From contig JADJSD010000001.1 in the NCBI GenBank assembly GCA_016711875.1, positions 1,984,001 to 2,048,000 of the forward strand: 64,000 nt of DNA, read 5' to 3'. This document shows positions 8,822 through 17,796 of this stretch, piece after piece. The number at the start of each line of letters is the position of its first letter. The stretch's first letter is position 1. The notes under the pieces are model-generated. The model saw only the letters and a list, made by a program, of their open reading frames with translations. It was not told the DNA's origin and did no database searches. Source of the DNA: Betaproteobacteria bacterium (GTDB lineage Bacteria > Pseudomonadota > Gammaproteobacteria > Burkholderiales > Usitatibacteraceae). Made by a program: the position numbers and the translations under genes.

Positions 8822-8885
8822 GGTGTCGTGTCGAGGGAAGCGCTCGGGAAGAACGCCGAACCATGATACCGGAGGGCGGGGAACC

Positions 8886-9752
8886 TCAGCCGAGCGCGAG
8901 GCCGGCGATGCCCAGGGCCATCCCCACCGCGGCGAGCAGGCGGCGGCGGACATCGCCTTCGCGCAGGAAGTGGGCGCCCATGAGCGCGGCGAAGAGGATC
9001 GACAGCTCCCGGGCCGGGGCGACCAGGCTCACCGGCGTGAAGACCATCGCGGTGAGGACGAAGATGTAGGAAAGCGGCGAGAGGAAGGCGATGGCGAGCG
9101 CCGTCCGGCGTTGGCCGGCCCAGGCGGCCGACAGCCCGCCCGGCGCCCGGTGCCGGGCCCACGGCAGCAGCACCGCGCAGCGGAAGGCGTTCGTCATCCA
9201 GTCGAACACGAGCGGCGGAATGAGGTAGGCCGCGACGGCCCGCTTGTCGAGCAGCGTGTAGATCGCGATCATCAGCCCGGTGAGGAGCGCGAAGCCCACC
9301 GCCTCTCGCACGGGGCCGCGGGACTGCGCGAACGGATTGCCGGCCAGCACCAGGGCCGACGCGCCGATGAGCAGGGCCCCGCCGAGCGCCCAGGGGCCCG
9401 GCCGTTCGCCGAACACGGCGATGGCGAAGGCCACCGTGAGCAAGGGGCCCGTCGCACGGGCGAGCGGGTAGACGATCGAGAGGTCGCCGCCGCCGCGGTA
9501 GGCGCGGTCGAGCAGCAGGAAGTACGCGGTGTGCACCATGCCGCTCATGAAGGTGACGGCGAAGTGCACGGGCTCGGGCTTCCACCCGGATTGCCAGACG
9601 GCGAAGGCCGCAAGCGGGGCGTAGATCGCCAGCGAGGCGATGGAGGTGAGCGCGACGAGTCCCGGGCCGCCGCCACTTTTCTTGAGCAGGTAGTTCCAGC
9701 TCGCGTGGATGAACGCCGCCGCGACGACGAGCGCGAGCGCGAAGGCGCTCAC
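8886..9752 (-). CDS. EamA/DMT-family transporter
   Basis: A 288-residue inner membrane protein with about ten hydrophobic helices and two EamA-like repeats, of the kind that exports small metabolites. It starts at GTG 9752, whose last two bases overlap the methyltransferase stop codon. The first helix motif (AFIHASWNYLLKKS) and the RATGPLLTVAFA segment are typical of the superfamily. Start/stop overlap ties it to the methyltransferase and NUDIX genes as one operon. Substrate unknown. Confidence 0.85.
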   Translation of the reverse strand: MSAFALALVVAAAFIHASWNYLLKKSGGGPGLVALTSIASLAIYAPLAAFAVWQSGWKPEPVHFAVTFMSGMVHTAYFLLLDRAYRGGGDLSIVYPLARATGPLLTVAFAIAVFGERPGPWALGGALLIGASALVLAGNPFAQSRGPVREAVGFALLTGLMIAIYTLLDKRAVAAYLIPPLVFDWMTNAFRCAVLLPWARHRAPGGLSAAWAGQRRTALAIAFLSPLSYIFVLTAMVFTPVSLVAPARELSILFAALMGAHFLREGDVRRRLLAAVGMALGIAGLALG

Positions 9753-10459
9753 GGCGCCATCTTGCGCAGGAGATCCACCCGCATCGGCCGGTCGAAGCGC
9801 GCCCCTGCCGGTCCCAGGTGCCGGTCGAAGCGTTCGCGCACCCGCGCGACGGTGGCTCCCGATCGATCGAGCGCGGAGTGGGTCACGCCCATCATGCGGG
9901 TCTCGAAGTCCGCGAAGTCGCGGAAGGCGATCGGCGCGACGAAGTGCACCTGCGCGAGCGCCTCGAAGCGCCCGCGCGCGACCGACCGGGCGATCGCGTC
10001 GATGGCCGCGGCGCGCGCGGCCTCCTCGTCGTGGAAGATCCGCATGATCTCGTTGAAGTCGCCGGCGAAGACGGGCTCGCTCGCGTAGAGCCACCCGCCC
10101 GGCCGCAGCACCCGGGCCACCTCGTCCAGGGCGCGGTCCAGGCGCGCGGGCGGGACATGGTGCAGGCTCTTGAGCATGAGCGCGAGATCGAACGTGCCTT
10201 CGGCGAAGGGAATGTCGTCCGCGCCGCCTTCGCCGAAGGCGAGGCCCGGCACGGCGGGCGCGGCGAGATTGCGCGCGTGCTGGACCCGGTCCACCTCGAG
10301 CGCTTCGACCGAGGCGACGAGCCCGCCTTCCAGGAGCCGGCGCGAGAATTCCGCGGCGCCGCAGCCCAGGTCCACCACGCGGGCGCCCGCCAGGGGGACG
10401 AGCTCGGCGAGCAGCCGCGTCTCGTCGTCCACCACGCGCGGCGCGGCGAGCGCGCTCAT
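9749..10459 (-). CDS. Class I SAM-dependent methyltransferase
   Basis: A 236-residue protein with a Rossmann-type SAM-binding fold. Motif I is ARVVDLGCGAAEFSRRL, an acidic residue follows at the end of strand 2 (EALEVDR), and motif IV is FDLALMLKSLHHVP, followed by ARVLRPGGWLYASEP. The ATG overlaps the stop of the upstream NUDIX gene (ATGA), and its own stop overlaps the EamA start. The methyl acceptor is unknown; the motif set is that of small-molecule methyltransferases. Confidence 0.85.
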   Translation of the reverse strand: MSALAAPRVVDDETRLLAELVPLAGARVVDLGCGAAEFSRRLLEGGLVASVEALEVDRVQHARNLAAPAVPGLAFGEGGADDIPFAEGTFDLALMLKSLHHVPPARLDRALDEVARVLRPGGWLYASEPVFAGDFNEIMRIFHDEEAARAAAIDAIARSVARGRFEALAQVHFVAPIAFRDFADFETRMMGVTHSALDRSGATVARVRERFDRHLGPAGARFDRPMRVDLLRKMAP

Positions 10460-11331
10460 GGCTTCGTGAGGCGCACGAGATCCAGGTACTGCGGGTCCTC
10501 CGGCGCGATGACGCCCAGGCGAAGGAGCGCGTCCACCGTGACGGTGCCGGCATCCGGCGTGAACTCGCCCGCGAGGAGGGCCTCGATCGTCGCGGGAATG
10601 CTCATGCAGTAGTGCGCCGAGACCTCGCCGTCGGTGTTCCTCGGCGTGAAGTCCGCGGGCAGCCACAGGTCGTGCACGAAGAGGATCTCGCGGTGCAGGC
10701 CCTCGGGGACCGAATACTCCACGCGCAGGGCGCCCACGCAGGGCACGTCCCGGAGCATCGCGGGGGGCAGCCCCGCCTCCTCCCACGACTCCTTGCGGAT
10801 CGTCTCCTCGACCGTGAAGCCCGAGGCGATCCGTCCACCCACGAGGTTGTCGAGCCGGTCGGGGTCCACGCTCTTGGAGGCCGAGCGGCGCGCGATCCAC
10901 AGGTGCGGCTCGCCGTCGCGACGGGTGAACCCCGTGAGGTGGGCCCCGTAGGCGACCATCCCGAAGGCTCGCGTCGCGGCGCGCTCGATGCGCAGCATCT
11001 CCGGGGCGGCGTAGTGGTGCGAGACGCTCACCTCCTCGTCGCGCCATCCCGCGATCAGGCCCTCGGCGGCGAGCGCGCGCGTCACCTGCGCCAGCGCGGC
11101 GGTGCGGCCCTCGGCCGTGTCGGGCGTTGCGCTGAAGCGCACGCGCTCGGGGGAGAAAGCGAACCAGTGCGGCCAGCGTTCGAGCGCGTTCGCGAAGGAC
11201 GGGCGCAGCCAGCCGAGCGTGTGGTCCTGCACCTCGAAGGCGACGAGGGATATCTCGCGGTCGAGGTGCGAGGCGTGGGTGCACGCGGAGCGCACGAGGT
11301 CGGCCAGGTCGGCGTGGCGGCGGGACTTCAT
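10456..11331 (-). CDS. DUF4743-NUDIX hydrolase (thiamine diphosphate-related type)
   Basis: A 291-residue protein with an N-terminal DUF4743-like region (about 5-120) and a C-terminal NUDIX domain, the layout of the fungal/bacterial Tnr3-like group, some members of which cleave damaged thiamine diphosphates. The NUDIX box spans about 166-188. Gly166, Glu181, Glu184-Glu185 and Gly187 are kept, but the first Glu position is Phe172 and the Arg is Lys180. Such changes may be normal for this subgroup. First gene of a three-gene overlapping operon. No thiamine synthesis gene is adjacent. Confidence 0.75.
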   Translation of the reverse strand: MKSRRHADLADLVRSACTHASHLDREISLVAFEVQDHTLGWLRPSFANALERWPHWFAFSPERVRFSATPDTAEGRTAALAQVTRALAAEGLIAGWRDEEVSVSHHYAAPEMLRIERAATRAFGMVAYGAHLTGFTRRDGEPHLWIARRSASKSVDPDRLDNLVGGRIASGFTVEETIRKESWEEAGLPPAMLRDVPCVGALRVEYSVPEGLHREILFVHDLWLPADFTPRNTDGEVSAHYCMSIPATIEALLAGEFTPDAGTVTVDALLRLGVIAPEDPQYLDLVRLTKP

Positions 11332-11334
11332 TCG

Positions 11335-11363
11335 TTGACAAGTCTAGGGCATTTCCCTATATT
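11335..11363 (+). promoter_or_regulatory. Sigma70-type promoter for the dadA-ilvA-ridA cluster
   Basis: TTGACA at 11335-11340 and TATATT at 11358-11363 are separated by exactly 17 bases. This is a perfect -35 and a near-perfect -10, unusual in DNA this rich in G+C. The start of transcription would fall near 11370, about 93 bases before the dadA-like start. The -35 box begins 4 bases from the start codon of the divergent NUDIX gene. Confidence 0.75.
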
Positions 11364-11394
11364 TCGCGCCAACTCCGGGGAGGAGACAGCGGTC

Positions 11395-11430
11395 AAGGGG
11401 AGAAGCGGGGAATGCGCCGCTTCTCCCCTT
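11395..11430 (+). promoter_or_regulatory. Leader hairpin upstream of the dadA-like gene
   Basis: A 13-bp perfect stem (AAGGGGAGAAGCG and its complement) with a 10-base loop, lying between the predicted transcription start and the ATG at 11463. No T tract follows, so it is not a standard intrinsic terminator. It could stabilise the leader or affect translation or attenuation. Confidence 0.55.
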
Positions 11431-11462
11431 GTCCGTTTCGGGCTCCCGAAAAGATCGCATCC

Positions 11463-12713
11463 ATGAAAGTCATCGTCCTCGGCGCCGGCGTGATCGGCAC
11501 GGCGAGCGCCTGGTACCTCGCCGAGGCCGGCCACGAAGTCGTCGTTGTCGAGCGGCGCGAGGCCCCCGGCCTCGAGACTTCCTTCGCCAACGGCGGGCAC
11601 GTCTCCGTCGGCCACGCCGAGCCGTGGGCCGGGCCCGGGGCGCCCGCGAAGATCCTCCGGTGGCTGTCGCAGGACGACGCGCCGCTGCTCTTCCGCCCGC
11701 GCATGGACCCGGCCCAGTGGCGCTGGGGCGTGCAGTTCCTCCTCGAATGCCTCGCGTGGCGCGCCACCGCCAACACCGCGCAGATCTTCGCGATGGCGCT
11801 CTACTCGCGCCAGCAACTGCAGCTGCTGCGCGCGCGCACCGGCATCGCGTACGACGAATCGACGCGGGGCATCCTGCATCTCTACACCGACCCGGCCTCC
11901 TTCGCATCGGCGCGCGAAGGCTCGGCCCTCTTTCGCCGGCTGGGGCTCGCGCGCGAGGAGAAGAGCGTCGAGGAGGCCCTCGCCCTCGAGCCCGCGCTCT
12001 CCGCCGCCCGGGACCGCCTTGCGGGCGCGATCTTCGTGCCCTCGGACGAGTCGGGGGATGCGCACCGGTTCACCGCGGAACTCGCGCGGCTTTCGCAGGA
12101 GAAGGGCGTCACCTTTCTCGCCGGACGCGAGATCCAGGGACTTCGCGCCACCGACAAGGGCGTGACGGCCGTCGTCGTGAAGGGGCCCGCGGGCGAGGAG
12201 ACGATCGCCGGTGACGCGTTCGTGGTTGCGCTGGGCAGCTACAGTCCGCTTCTCACCCGGCCCCTGGGGATCGACCTGCCCGTGTATCCCGCGAAGGGCT
12301 ACTCGGCCACGGTCGCGGTCGCCGACGCGTCCCGCGCCCCGCGCGTCCCGCTCACCGACGACGAGGCGAAGATCGTCATCACGCGCCTGGGCGATCGGAT
12401 CCGGGTCGCGGGCACGGCGGAACTCGCCGGCTATTCGACGGAACTGAACCCGGTTCGATGCGAGGTGCTCGTTCGGCGCATGCGCGAGCTCCTGCCCGAG
12501 GCCGGCGACTGGGCGAATCCGGCGTACTGGACGGGCCTTCGCCCCGCGACGCCCTCGGGCGTCCCGATCATCGGCCGGACACGGATACCCAATCTCTGGA
12601 TCAACACCGGCCACGGCACCCTCGGCTGGACGATGGCCTGCGGTTCGGGGCGGGCGCTGGCCGACCGGATCTCCGGGCGCCGTCCCGAGGTCGTGTTCGC
12701 CTTCGCGGATTAG
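11463..12713 (+). CDS. D-amino-acid dehydrogenase-like FAD enzyme (DadA family)
   Basis: Predicted membrane-associated flavoenzyme deaminating D-amino acids to 2-oxo acids. The 416-residue product starts MKVIVLGAGVIGTASAWYLA, a typical DadA N-terminus with the FAD motif. The segment ETSFANGGHVSVGHAEPW is the DadA hallmark, and the C-terminal region contains YWTGLRPATPSGVPIIG and TGHGTLGWTM. The ATG at 11463 fits family length better than upstream in-frame starts inside the leader hairpin. Followed at 33 bases by threonine ammonia-lyase and then ridA, a coherent amino-acid catabolic set. Confidence 0.9.
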   Translation: MKVIVLGAGVIGTASAWYLAEAGHEVVVVERREAPGLETSFANGGHVSVGHAEPWAGPGAPAKILRWLSQDDAPLLFRPRMDPAQWRWGVQFLLECLAWRATANTAQIFAMALYSRQQLQLLRARTGIAYDESTRGILHLYTDPASFASAREGSALFRRLGLAREEKSVEEALALEPALSAARDRLAGAIFVPSDESGDAHRFTAELARLSQEKGVTFLAGREIQGLRATDKGVTAVVVKGPAGEETIAGDAFVVALGSYSPLLTRPLGIDLPVYPAKGYSATVAVADASRAPRVPLTDDEAKIVITRLGDRIRVAGTAELAGYSTELNPVRCEVLVRRMRELLPEAGDWANPAYWTGLRPATPSGVPIIGRTRIPNLWINTGHGTLGWTMACGSGRALADRISGRRPEVVFAFAD

Positions 12714-12746
12714 CCCCACGCGGCCGATTTACGGGACAATGCGCGG

Positions 12747-13961
12747 ATGACGGTCACTCTCGAAGACATCCGCGCCGCCGCGGACCTCCTGCGCGGCCAG
12801 GTCGTCGACACGCCCTGCCTGCATTCGCGCACGCTCTCGGAGATCACGGGCGCCCAGGTCTGGCTCAAGTTCGAGAACCACCAGTTCACGGCCTCGTTCA
12901 AGGAGCGCGGTGCGCTCGTGAAGCTGCTCGCGCTTTCCCCGGAGGCCGCGAAGCAGGGCGTCATCGCCTGCTCGGCGGGCAACCACGCGCAGGGCGTCGC
13001 CTACCACGCGAGCCGGCTCGGAATCCCGGCGGTCATCGTGATGCCGCGCCACACGCCGTTCGTGAAGGTCGAACACACGCGCCGGCACGGCGCCGAGGTG
13101 ATCCTGCACGGCGAGAACTTCGACGAGGCGAAGGCCGAGGCCCGTGCGCTCGCGGTCTCCCGCCATCTCACCCTCGTGCACCCCTACGACGATGAGAAGA
13201 TCGTGGCCGGCCAGGGGACCATCGCCCTCGAGATGCTCGCGGCGCATCCGCAACTCGACACGCTCGTCGTGGCGATCGGCGGCGGGGGCCTCATCGCGGG
13301 CATGGCGACGGCCGCCAAGGCGCTGAACCCCGCGATCGAGGTGATCGGCGTCGAGACGGAGCGCTTCCCCTCCATGTACCACGCGGTGCGCGGCACCCAT
13401 GCCGCCTTCGGCGCCTCGACCATCGCCGAGGGAATCGCGGTGAAGGAACCCGGCCGCATCACGCAGGCCATCGTCGAGCGGCTCGTCTCCGACATCGTGC
13501 TGGTCGACGAAGGCGACATCGAACAGGCCATCGTGATGCTCCTCGAGATCGAGAAGACGGTGGTCGAAGGCGCGGGCGCCGCGTCCCTCGCCGCGCTCCT
13601 GAAGGAGCCGGGCCGCTATGCCGGCCGACAGGTGGGCCTCGTGCTGTGCGGCGGCAACATCGATCCGCTGGTGCTCGCGGAGATCATCGAGCGCGGCATG
13701 GTGCGCGGCGGGCGCCTCGCGCGGGTGCGCGTGCAGGTGCGCGACCTGCCCGGCTCGCTCGCCCGCGTGACCGGCCTCCTCGCGGACCAGAACGCCAACA
13801 TCGAGGAGGTGCACCACCAGCGCGCCTTCACCCACCTCGCCGTACAGGACGCGGAGGTGGATTTCGTCCTGAAGACCCGCAGCCACGCGCACGTGGCCGA
13901 GATCGTCGAGGCCCTCACCCGCGCCGGCTACCTCGCGCGCGTGCGAAACTCCGACGAGTGA
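12747..13961 (+). CDS. ilvA: Threonine ammonia-lyase
   Basis: PLP enzyme turning threonine into 2-oxobutanoate and ammonia by way of an enamine/imine. The 404-residue product has the PLP lysine in FTASFKERGALVK and the glycine loop CSAGNHAQGVAYHAS. The GGGGLIAG phosphate loop and a C-terminal ACT-like domain (about 325-404) are also present. The short ACT form is the one usually annotated as catabolic/TdcB-like or short IlvA; isoleucine synthesis cannot be told from degradation by sequence alone. The RidA gene directly downstream fits, because RidA hydrolyses the imine product. Confidence 0.9.
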   Translation: MTVTLEDIRAAADLLRGQVVDTPCLHSRTLSEITGAQVWLKFENHQFTASFKERGALVKLLALSPEAAKQGVIACSAGNHAQGVAYHASRLGIPAVIVMPRHTPFVKVEHTRRHGAEVILHGENFDEAKAEARALAVSRHLTLVHPYDDEKIVAGQGTIALEMLAAHPQLDTLVVAIGGGGLIAGMATAAKALNPAIEVIGVETERFPSMYHAVRGTHAAFGASTIAEGIAVKEPGRITQAIVERLVSDIVLVDEGDIEQAIVMLLEIEKTVVEGAGAASLAALLKEPGRYAGRQVGLVLCGGNIDPLVLAEIIERGMVRGGRLARVRVQVRDLPGSLARVTGLLADQNANIEEVHHQRAFTHLAVQDAEVDFVLKTRSHAHVAEIVEALTRAGYLARVRNSDE

Positions 13962-13996
13962 ACCGTTTTTCGCAACCCCGACACGGAGCATTTTCC

Positions 13997-14344
13997 ATGA
14001 GCCTCAACCGCCACCACGTGGGCAAGCGTCTTTCCGAGATGGTCGTGCACAACGGCACGGTGTACCTCGCCGGGCAGGTCGCCTCCGACATGACCCTCGA
14101 CATCATCGGGCAGACGCAGGACGTGCTCGCCTCCATCGACCGCCTGCTGGGCGAGGCCGGCAGCGACAAGACGAAGATCCTCACCGCGCAGATCTTCCTG
14201 CCCGACATGGCCGACTTCGCCGCCATGAATTCGGTGTGGGAGCGCTGGGTCGTCCCGGGCCACGCGCCGGCGCGCGCCACCATCGAGGCGAAGCTCGCGA
14301 ACCCGTCCTACCGGATCGAGATCCTGGTCGTCGCCGCGCAGTAG
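13997..14344 (+). CDS. ridA: RidA-family enamine/imine deaminase
   Basis: A 115-residue Rid protein that hydrolyses reactive 2-aminoacrylate or 2-iminobutanoate. The fold core (NGTVYLAGQVA) and the catalytic-site Arg in the HAPARATIEAKL segment are present. It follows threonine ammonia-lyase by 35 bases and should quench the imine made by that enzyme. The ATG at 13997 is the conserved start; the longer frame lies inside the upstream gene. Confidence 0.88.
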   Translation: MSLNRHHVGKRLSEMVVHNGTVYLAGQVASDMTLDIIGQTQDVLASIDRLLGEAGSDKTKILTAQIFLPDMADFAAMNSVWERWVVPGHAPARATIEAKLANPSYRIEILVVAAQ

Positions 14345-14353
14345 GGGCCCGCC

Positions 14354-15517
14354 GTGCCGCGCGCCGAATTCCTCACGATCGCCCTGCTCAGCGTCCACGT
14401 GGCGCTCGGGCTGCTGTGCCTGGGCGCGGCGCGGGGCGAGGCGGATGGCCGCGGCATCCGCCTGTGGGGCTGGGGATTGCTCGTCTATGCGTCGGGCATC
14501 GCGGTGAGCCTCGCGGGCGTGCCCACCAAGCCCGTCGCGCTCTTCGTCGGGAACATCCTCATCTCGGGCTCGTCGATCGTGACGGCGCTGGGGGCCCTGC
14601 ACTACACGAAGCGCGGCCTCGACCGGACGTCCGCGCTGGTCGGGCTCGCCATCGCCACGGCCGCGCTCGCCTACGGCAACTTCGCCATCTCGCCGCCGAA
14701 CCACGGGTTCAACGTCGTCGTACCGACGATCGTGGGAACGGTGCTCTTCATGCACGCCGGTCTCGCGCTCCTCAGGGCCCCGCACGAGGACGCGGGGCGC
14801 GCCGCCCGGGTCGTGGGCGGGGTGCTGCTCGCCGCGGTGCTCATCTGGTGGGCGCGCGTCGCCTCGATGCCGGCGCTCTTCGCCGAACCCATCGACCGGC
14901 AGCGCCTCGACATCGTGGTGGCGGTCTTCGCCATCGCGCAGATCCTGGTCGGCGTCGCCGCGGCCTTCGGGGTCTTCTGGATGGAGGTGAGCATCACGCG
15001 CGCCGGGATGCTGCGCATGGCCTTCACCGATTCGTTGACGGGCCTCGCCAATCGCCGCGCGATCGTCGATCGCTTCGCGGACGAGGTGGCGCGCATGAAG
15101 CGCAAGGGCGGCGGCCTCGCCCTGGCGGTCTTCGACCTCGACCACTTCAAGGGCACGAACGACACGCATGGCCACCTGGTCGGCGATGCGCTCCTCGCCC
15201 ACGTCGGGCGTGTCCTCGCGGCGGGCAAGCGCGGCGGCGACGTGCTGGGCCGCATCGGCGGCGAGGAATTCGTCGTGCTCATGGCCGACCCGCTGCCCGG
15301 CGGTGCGCACCTGGCCGCGGACCGGCTGCGCCACGCCATCGAGGCCACGTCCCTGCTGCACGAGGGTCACGCCCTCACGGTGACGGTGAGCGGCGGCGTC
15401 GCGCGATTTCCCCAGGACGGCGAGACCTGGGATGCCCTTTTTTCCGTGGCCGACCGGCGCCTCTACGAGGCCAAGCGCGCGGGACGCAACCGCGTCGTGA
15501 GCGCGGCGGCCGCCTGA
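14354..15517 (+). CDS. Membrane-bound diguanylate cyclase (GGDEF)
   Basis: Makes cyclic di-GMP from two GTP. The 387-residue protein has about six N-terminal membrane helices (residues 5-215) and then a GGDEF domain. The active motif is GGEEF at 302-306, with the domain entry TDSLTGLANRRA. An RxxD inhibitory site (Arg293-Asp296) lies five residues before the motif, so product inhibition is expected. The sensor region has no recognised domain. It follows ridA by 9 bases with a GTG start, so it may be co-transcribed with the amino-acid genes. Confidence 0.9.
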   Translation: MPRAEFLTIALLSVHVALGLLCLGAARGEADGRGIRLWGWGLLVYASGIAVSLAGVPTKPVALFVGNILISGSSIVTALGALHYTKRGLDRTSALVGLAIATAALAYGNFAISPPNHGFNVVVPTIVGTVLFMHAGLALLRAPHEDAGRAARVVGGVLLAAVLIWWARVASMPALFAEPIDRQRLDIVVAVFAIAQILVGVAAAFGVFWMEVSITRAGMLRMAFTDSLTGLANRRAIVDRFADEVARMKRKGGGLALAVFDLDHFKGTNDTHGHLVGDALLAHVGRVLAAGKRGGDVLGRIGGEEFVVLMADPLPGGAHLAADRLRHAIEATSLLHEGHALTVTVSGGVARFPQDGETWDALFSVADRRLYEAKRAGRNRVVSAAAA

Positions 15518-15531
15518 GGGGAGCAACGGCC

Positions 15532-15900
15532 ATGCAGATCTTCCTGATCGTCCTCGGCAGCCTCGTGATTCTCGTCGCGGTGGCCGCGATCGTCATCGTG
15601 CGCCGCGCCGGCGAGTTCGGTCGCCTCGTGCAGGACGGCATCGAGACGATCGGTCTCGTGGAAGAAAAGCTCGTGTTCGGGGGGGGCGGGGGCACGCGCA
15701 AGGGCAAGCACCTGCGTTACGCGTACAAGGACGAACGGGGCCGCGAGCACCGCTTCCGCTCGCAGGTCACGGAGGGGCGATTCGACCAGTTCGACGTGGG
15801 AGACCCCATCGACATCGTCTACTCGCGCGCGAACCCCGCGGTGAGCGCCCCCAAGTGGCTCGTCGACGAGGCGAGGGCGGCGCGCGAGAAGAAGCGCTAG
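15532..15900 (+). CDS. Small DUF3592-type membrane protein
   Basis: A 122-residue protein with one N-terminal membrane helix (IFLIVLGSLVILVAVAAIVI). A beta-rich soluble part follows, with pattern G-x-V-x-Y-x-Y-x-D-x-x-G and VGDPIDIVYSRANPA, which resembles DUF3592. Function unknown. It is the last plus-strand gene before a convergent minus-strand operon whose stop is 13 bases away. Confidence 0.7.
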   Translation: MQIFLIVLGSLVILVAVAAIVIVRRAGEFGRLVQDGIETIGLVEEKLVFGGGGGTRKGKHLRYAYKDERGREHRFRSQVTEGRFDQFDVGDPIDIVYSRANPAVSAPKWLVDEARAAREKKR

Positions 15901-15913
15901 GCCGGCGCGGGAT

Positions 15914-16444
15914 CTACTCGGGGAAGTCGAAATCCTCGTTCGGGCCGGCCTGGATGCCGGCCTTGCCGAACCAGTCCGGTCCCATCTCGCCATCCGCATC
16001 GCCGCCCTTGCATCGCAGGTTGGCGATCGCCTTCCCGCCGCGCTCCACCACGAGGCCGGCCTTGGTCGCCGTCTCGCCCTTCGGGCCCCACCGGCCGATG
16101 CCCGAGTAGGCGACGTAGGCGTACTCGCCCTTGCGAAAGCGCATCCACGTGCCTCCGCCGCCGGCGAAGGGCACGTTCGTGCCCGTGGCCGCCTGGGGTG
16201 GCAGGGTCGGCGCCTCGGGCAGCTTGAGTTCGAGCGGCGCCTTGGGGTCGGGCTTGCCGAACCGGTACTGGACGCTGCCTTTCGTCGGCGAGGCGTCCTT
16301 CGACGCGCAGATCGAGACGAGCTTCGCGCCCGTGCGGCAGGCGAAGATCACGTCTTCCTGCGGCGTGCAGAACGATTCGGCGGGCGCCTTGGCGAAGGCG
16401 ATCGGCGCGGCGGTGAGCAGCAGGAGCAGGGCGGCGCTACGCAC
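15914..16444 (-). CDS. Secreted protein of unknown function
   Basis: A 176-residue protein starting at GTG 16444, with a signal peptide (RSAALLLLLTAAPIAFAKA). The mature part has several Cys (FCTPQEDVIFACRTG), an aromatic strand and the ending GPNEDFDFPE. The start overlaps the M20 peptidase stop by 8 bases, so it is the last gene of that operon. I do not recognise a characterised family. Confidence 0.7.
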   Translation of the reverse strand: MRSAALLLLLTAAPIAFAKAPAESFCTPQEDVIFACRTGAKLVSICASKDASPTKGSVQYRFGKPDPKAPLELKLPEAPTLPPQAATGTNVPFAGGGGTWMRFRKGEYAYVAYSGIGRWGPKGETATKAGLVVERGGKAIANLRCKGGDADGEMGPDWFGKAGIQAGPNEDFDFPE

Positions 16445-17792
16445 GCTTGCCCATCGCCTCGATGAGGCGCATGCCCGAGCGGATACCCGCCAGGTAGAGC
16501 GAGACCTTCGTGGATTCGTTGGGCGCATGGTTGTTCTCGTCGTAGGGCGCGAGCGGCACCACGATCGAGGGCAGGCCGAGCAGCTTCGTGAACACGAAGT
16601 CCGGCGTCGTGCCGCCGAGCGAGGGCACCACCAGCGGCTCGCGGCCGAAGCCGTCGGCGACCGCCTGCCTCACCATCGGCACGAACGGGCTGTCGAGCGA
16701 CGTGCGCGAGGGCGGCGTGCCCTTGAGTTCCCGGATCTCTATGCCGTGGTAGCCGCGCTCGGCCGCGAACTTCCGGATGGCCGCGAACACGACGGCCGGA
16801 TCCTGCCCGCCCACGAGGCGGATGTCCGCCTTGGCGAGCGCTTCCTTGAAGATGATCGTCTTCTGCCCGCTGCCCGTGTAGCCCGAGGCGAAGCCCGAGA
16901 CGTTGAACGCGGGCCGCAGCATCAGGCGCTCGTGGAACGTGGCGGGATCGGTCACCGTGGGCTTCACGCCGATGCTCGCCTCCACGCCCGCGAGGTCGAG
17001 CGGGATGCGCTTCACCGCCTCGGTTTCCGACGGCGTGATGGTCACGTCCGCGTAGCCCGCGCCCGGCACCAGCATCTTGCCTTCGCGGTCGACCATCTCC
17101 GCGAGCAGGTGGATGAGCTCGAGCGTGGGATTGGGTGCCACGCCGCCGTAGGCGCCGGAATGGAGGTTGCGCTTCGCGCCCGTGGCGTGGAACTCGACGC
17201 CCAGGTTGCCGCGCACGCCCATGAGGAGCGCCGGCTGGTCGTTGGGGTACATCGGGCCGTCGGAGTACACGACGAGGTCGGCCGCAAGCCGGCTCCGGTG
17301 CTTCTCGACGAACTCCGGGAGCGGCCGGCTGCCCGTCTCCTCGTCGCCTTCGAGGATCACCTTGATGCGGATCGGAAGCTCGCCGTGCAACTCGCGGTAG
17401 AGGGCGATGGCGTGAAGGAGCGCGAGGTGCTGCCCCTTGTTGTCGCCCGCGCCGCGACCCCAGATGCGGTCGCCGTCGATGACGGGCTCGAAGGGGCTCG
17501 TCTTCCAGCCCTCCTGCTTCGCATCGGCGGGGTAGACGTCGTAGTGGCCGTAGGTGAGCCAGGTGAACGCGGCGTCCTTCGGGCCGATCTCGGCGTAGAC
17601 GATGGGTTGGCTCGAGGTCTCGTGCACTTCCACGTCGAAGCCCCAGGCGAGCAGCTTCGCGCGCAGGAACGCGACCGCCTCGGCGATGCCCTCGCCGGTG
17701 AGGCTCACGGAGGGAATGCGAACGGAGTCGAGCAGCGTGGCGACGAGGGAATCGGCGCGCTTCGCGACGAGGGCGTCGATCGGGTGGTCCAT
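16437..17792 (-). CDS. M20-family metallopeptidase (dipeptidase-like)
   Basis: A zinc-dependent peptidase of 451 residues, starting at ATG 17792. The first metal-ligand motif is YGHYDVYPAD, the second is RGAGDNKGQ, and the catalytic glutamates lie in EGDEETGSRPLP. A dimerisation insert sits mid-protein and GGTTPDFVFTK near the C-terminus. The length matches cytosolic dipeptidases of the CNDP-like group. Neighbours (a Rid protein and a D-amino-acid PLP enzyme) suggest amino-acid or dipeptide turnover. Confidence 0.88.
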   Translation of the reverse strand: MDHPIDALVAKRADSLVATLLDSVRIPSVSLTGEGIAEAVAFLRAKLLAWGFDVEVHETSSQPIVYAEIGPKDAAFTWLTYGHYDVYPADAKQEGWKTSPFEPVIDGDRIWGRGAGDNKGQHLALLHAIALYRELHGELPIRIKVILEGDEETGSRPLPEFVEKHRSRLAADLVVYSDGPMYPNDQPALLMGVRGNLGVEFHATGAKRNLHSGAYGGVAPNPTLELIHLLAEMVDREGKMLVPGAGYADVTITPSETEAVKRIPLDLAGVEASIGVKPTVTDPATFHERLMLRPAFNVSGFASGYTGSGQKTIIFKEALAKADIRLVGGQDPAVVFAAIRKFAAERGYHGIEIRELKGTPPSRTSLDSPFVPMVRQAVADGFGREPLVVPSLGGTTPDFVFTKLLGLPSIVVPLAPYDENNHAPNESTKVSLYLAGIRSGMRLIEAMGKRA

Positions 17793-17796
17793 GGCG

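Noticed and set aside
4802..8866. 1354-codon open frame on the plus strand
   Set aside because: It is a shadow of the pseudokinase and pgi genes, both of which show clear family motifs on the minus strand.
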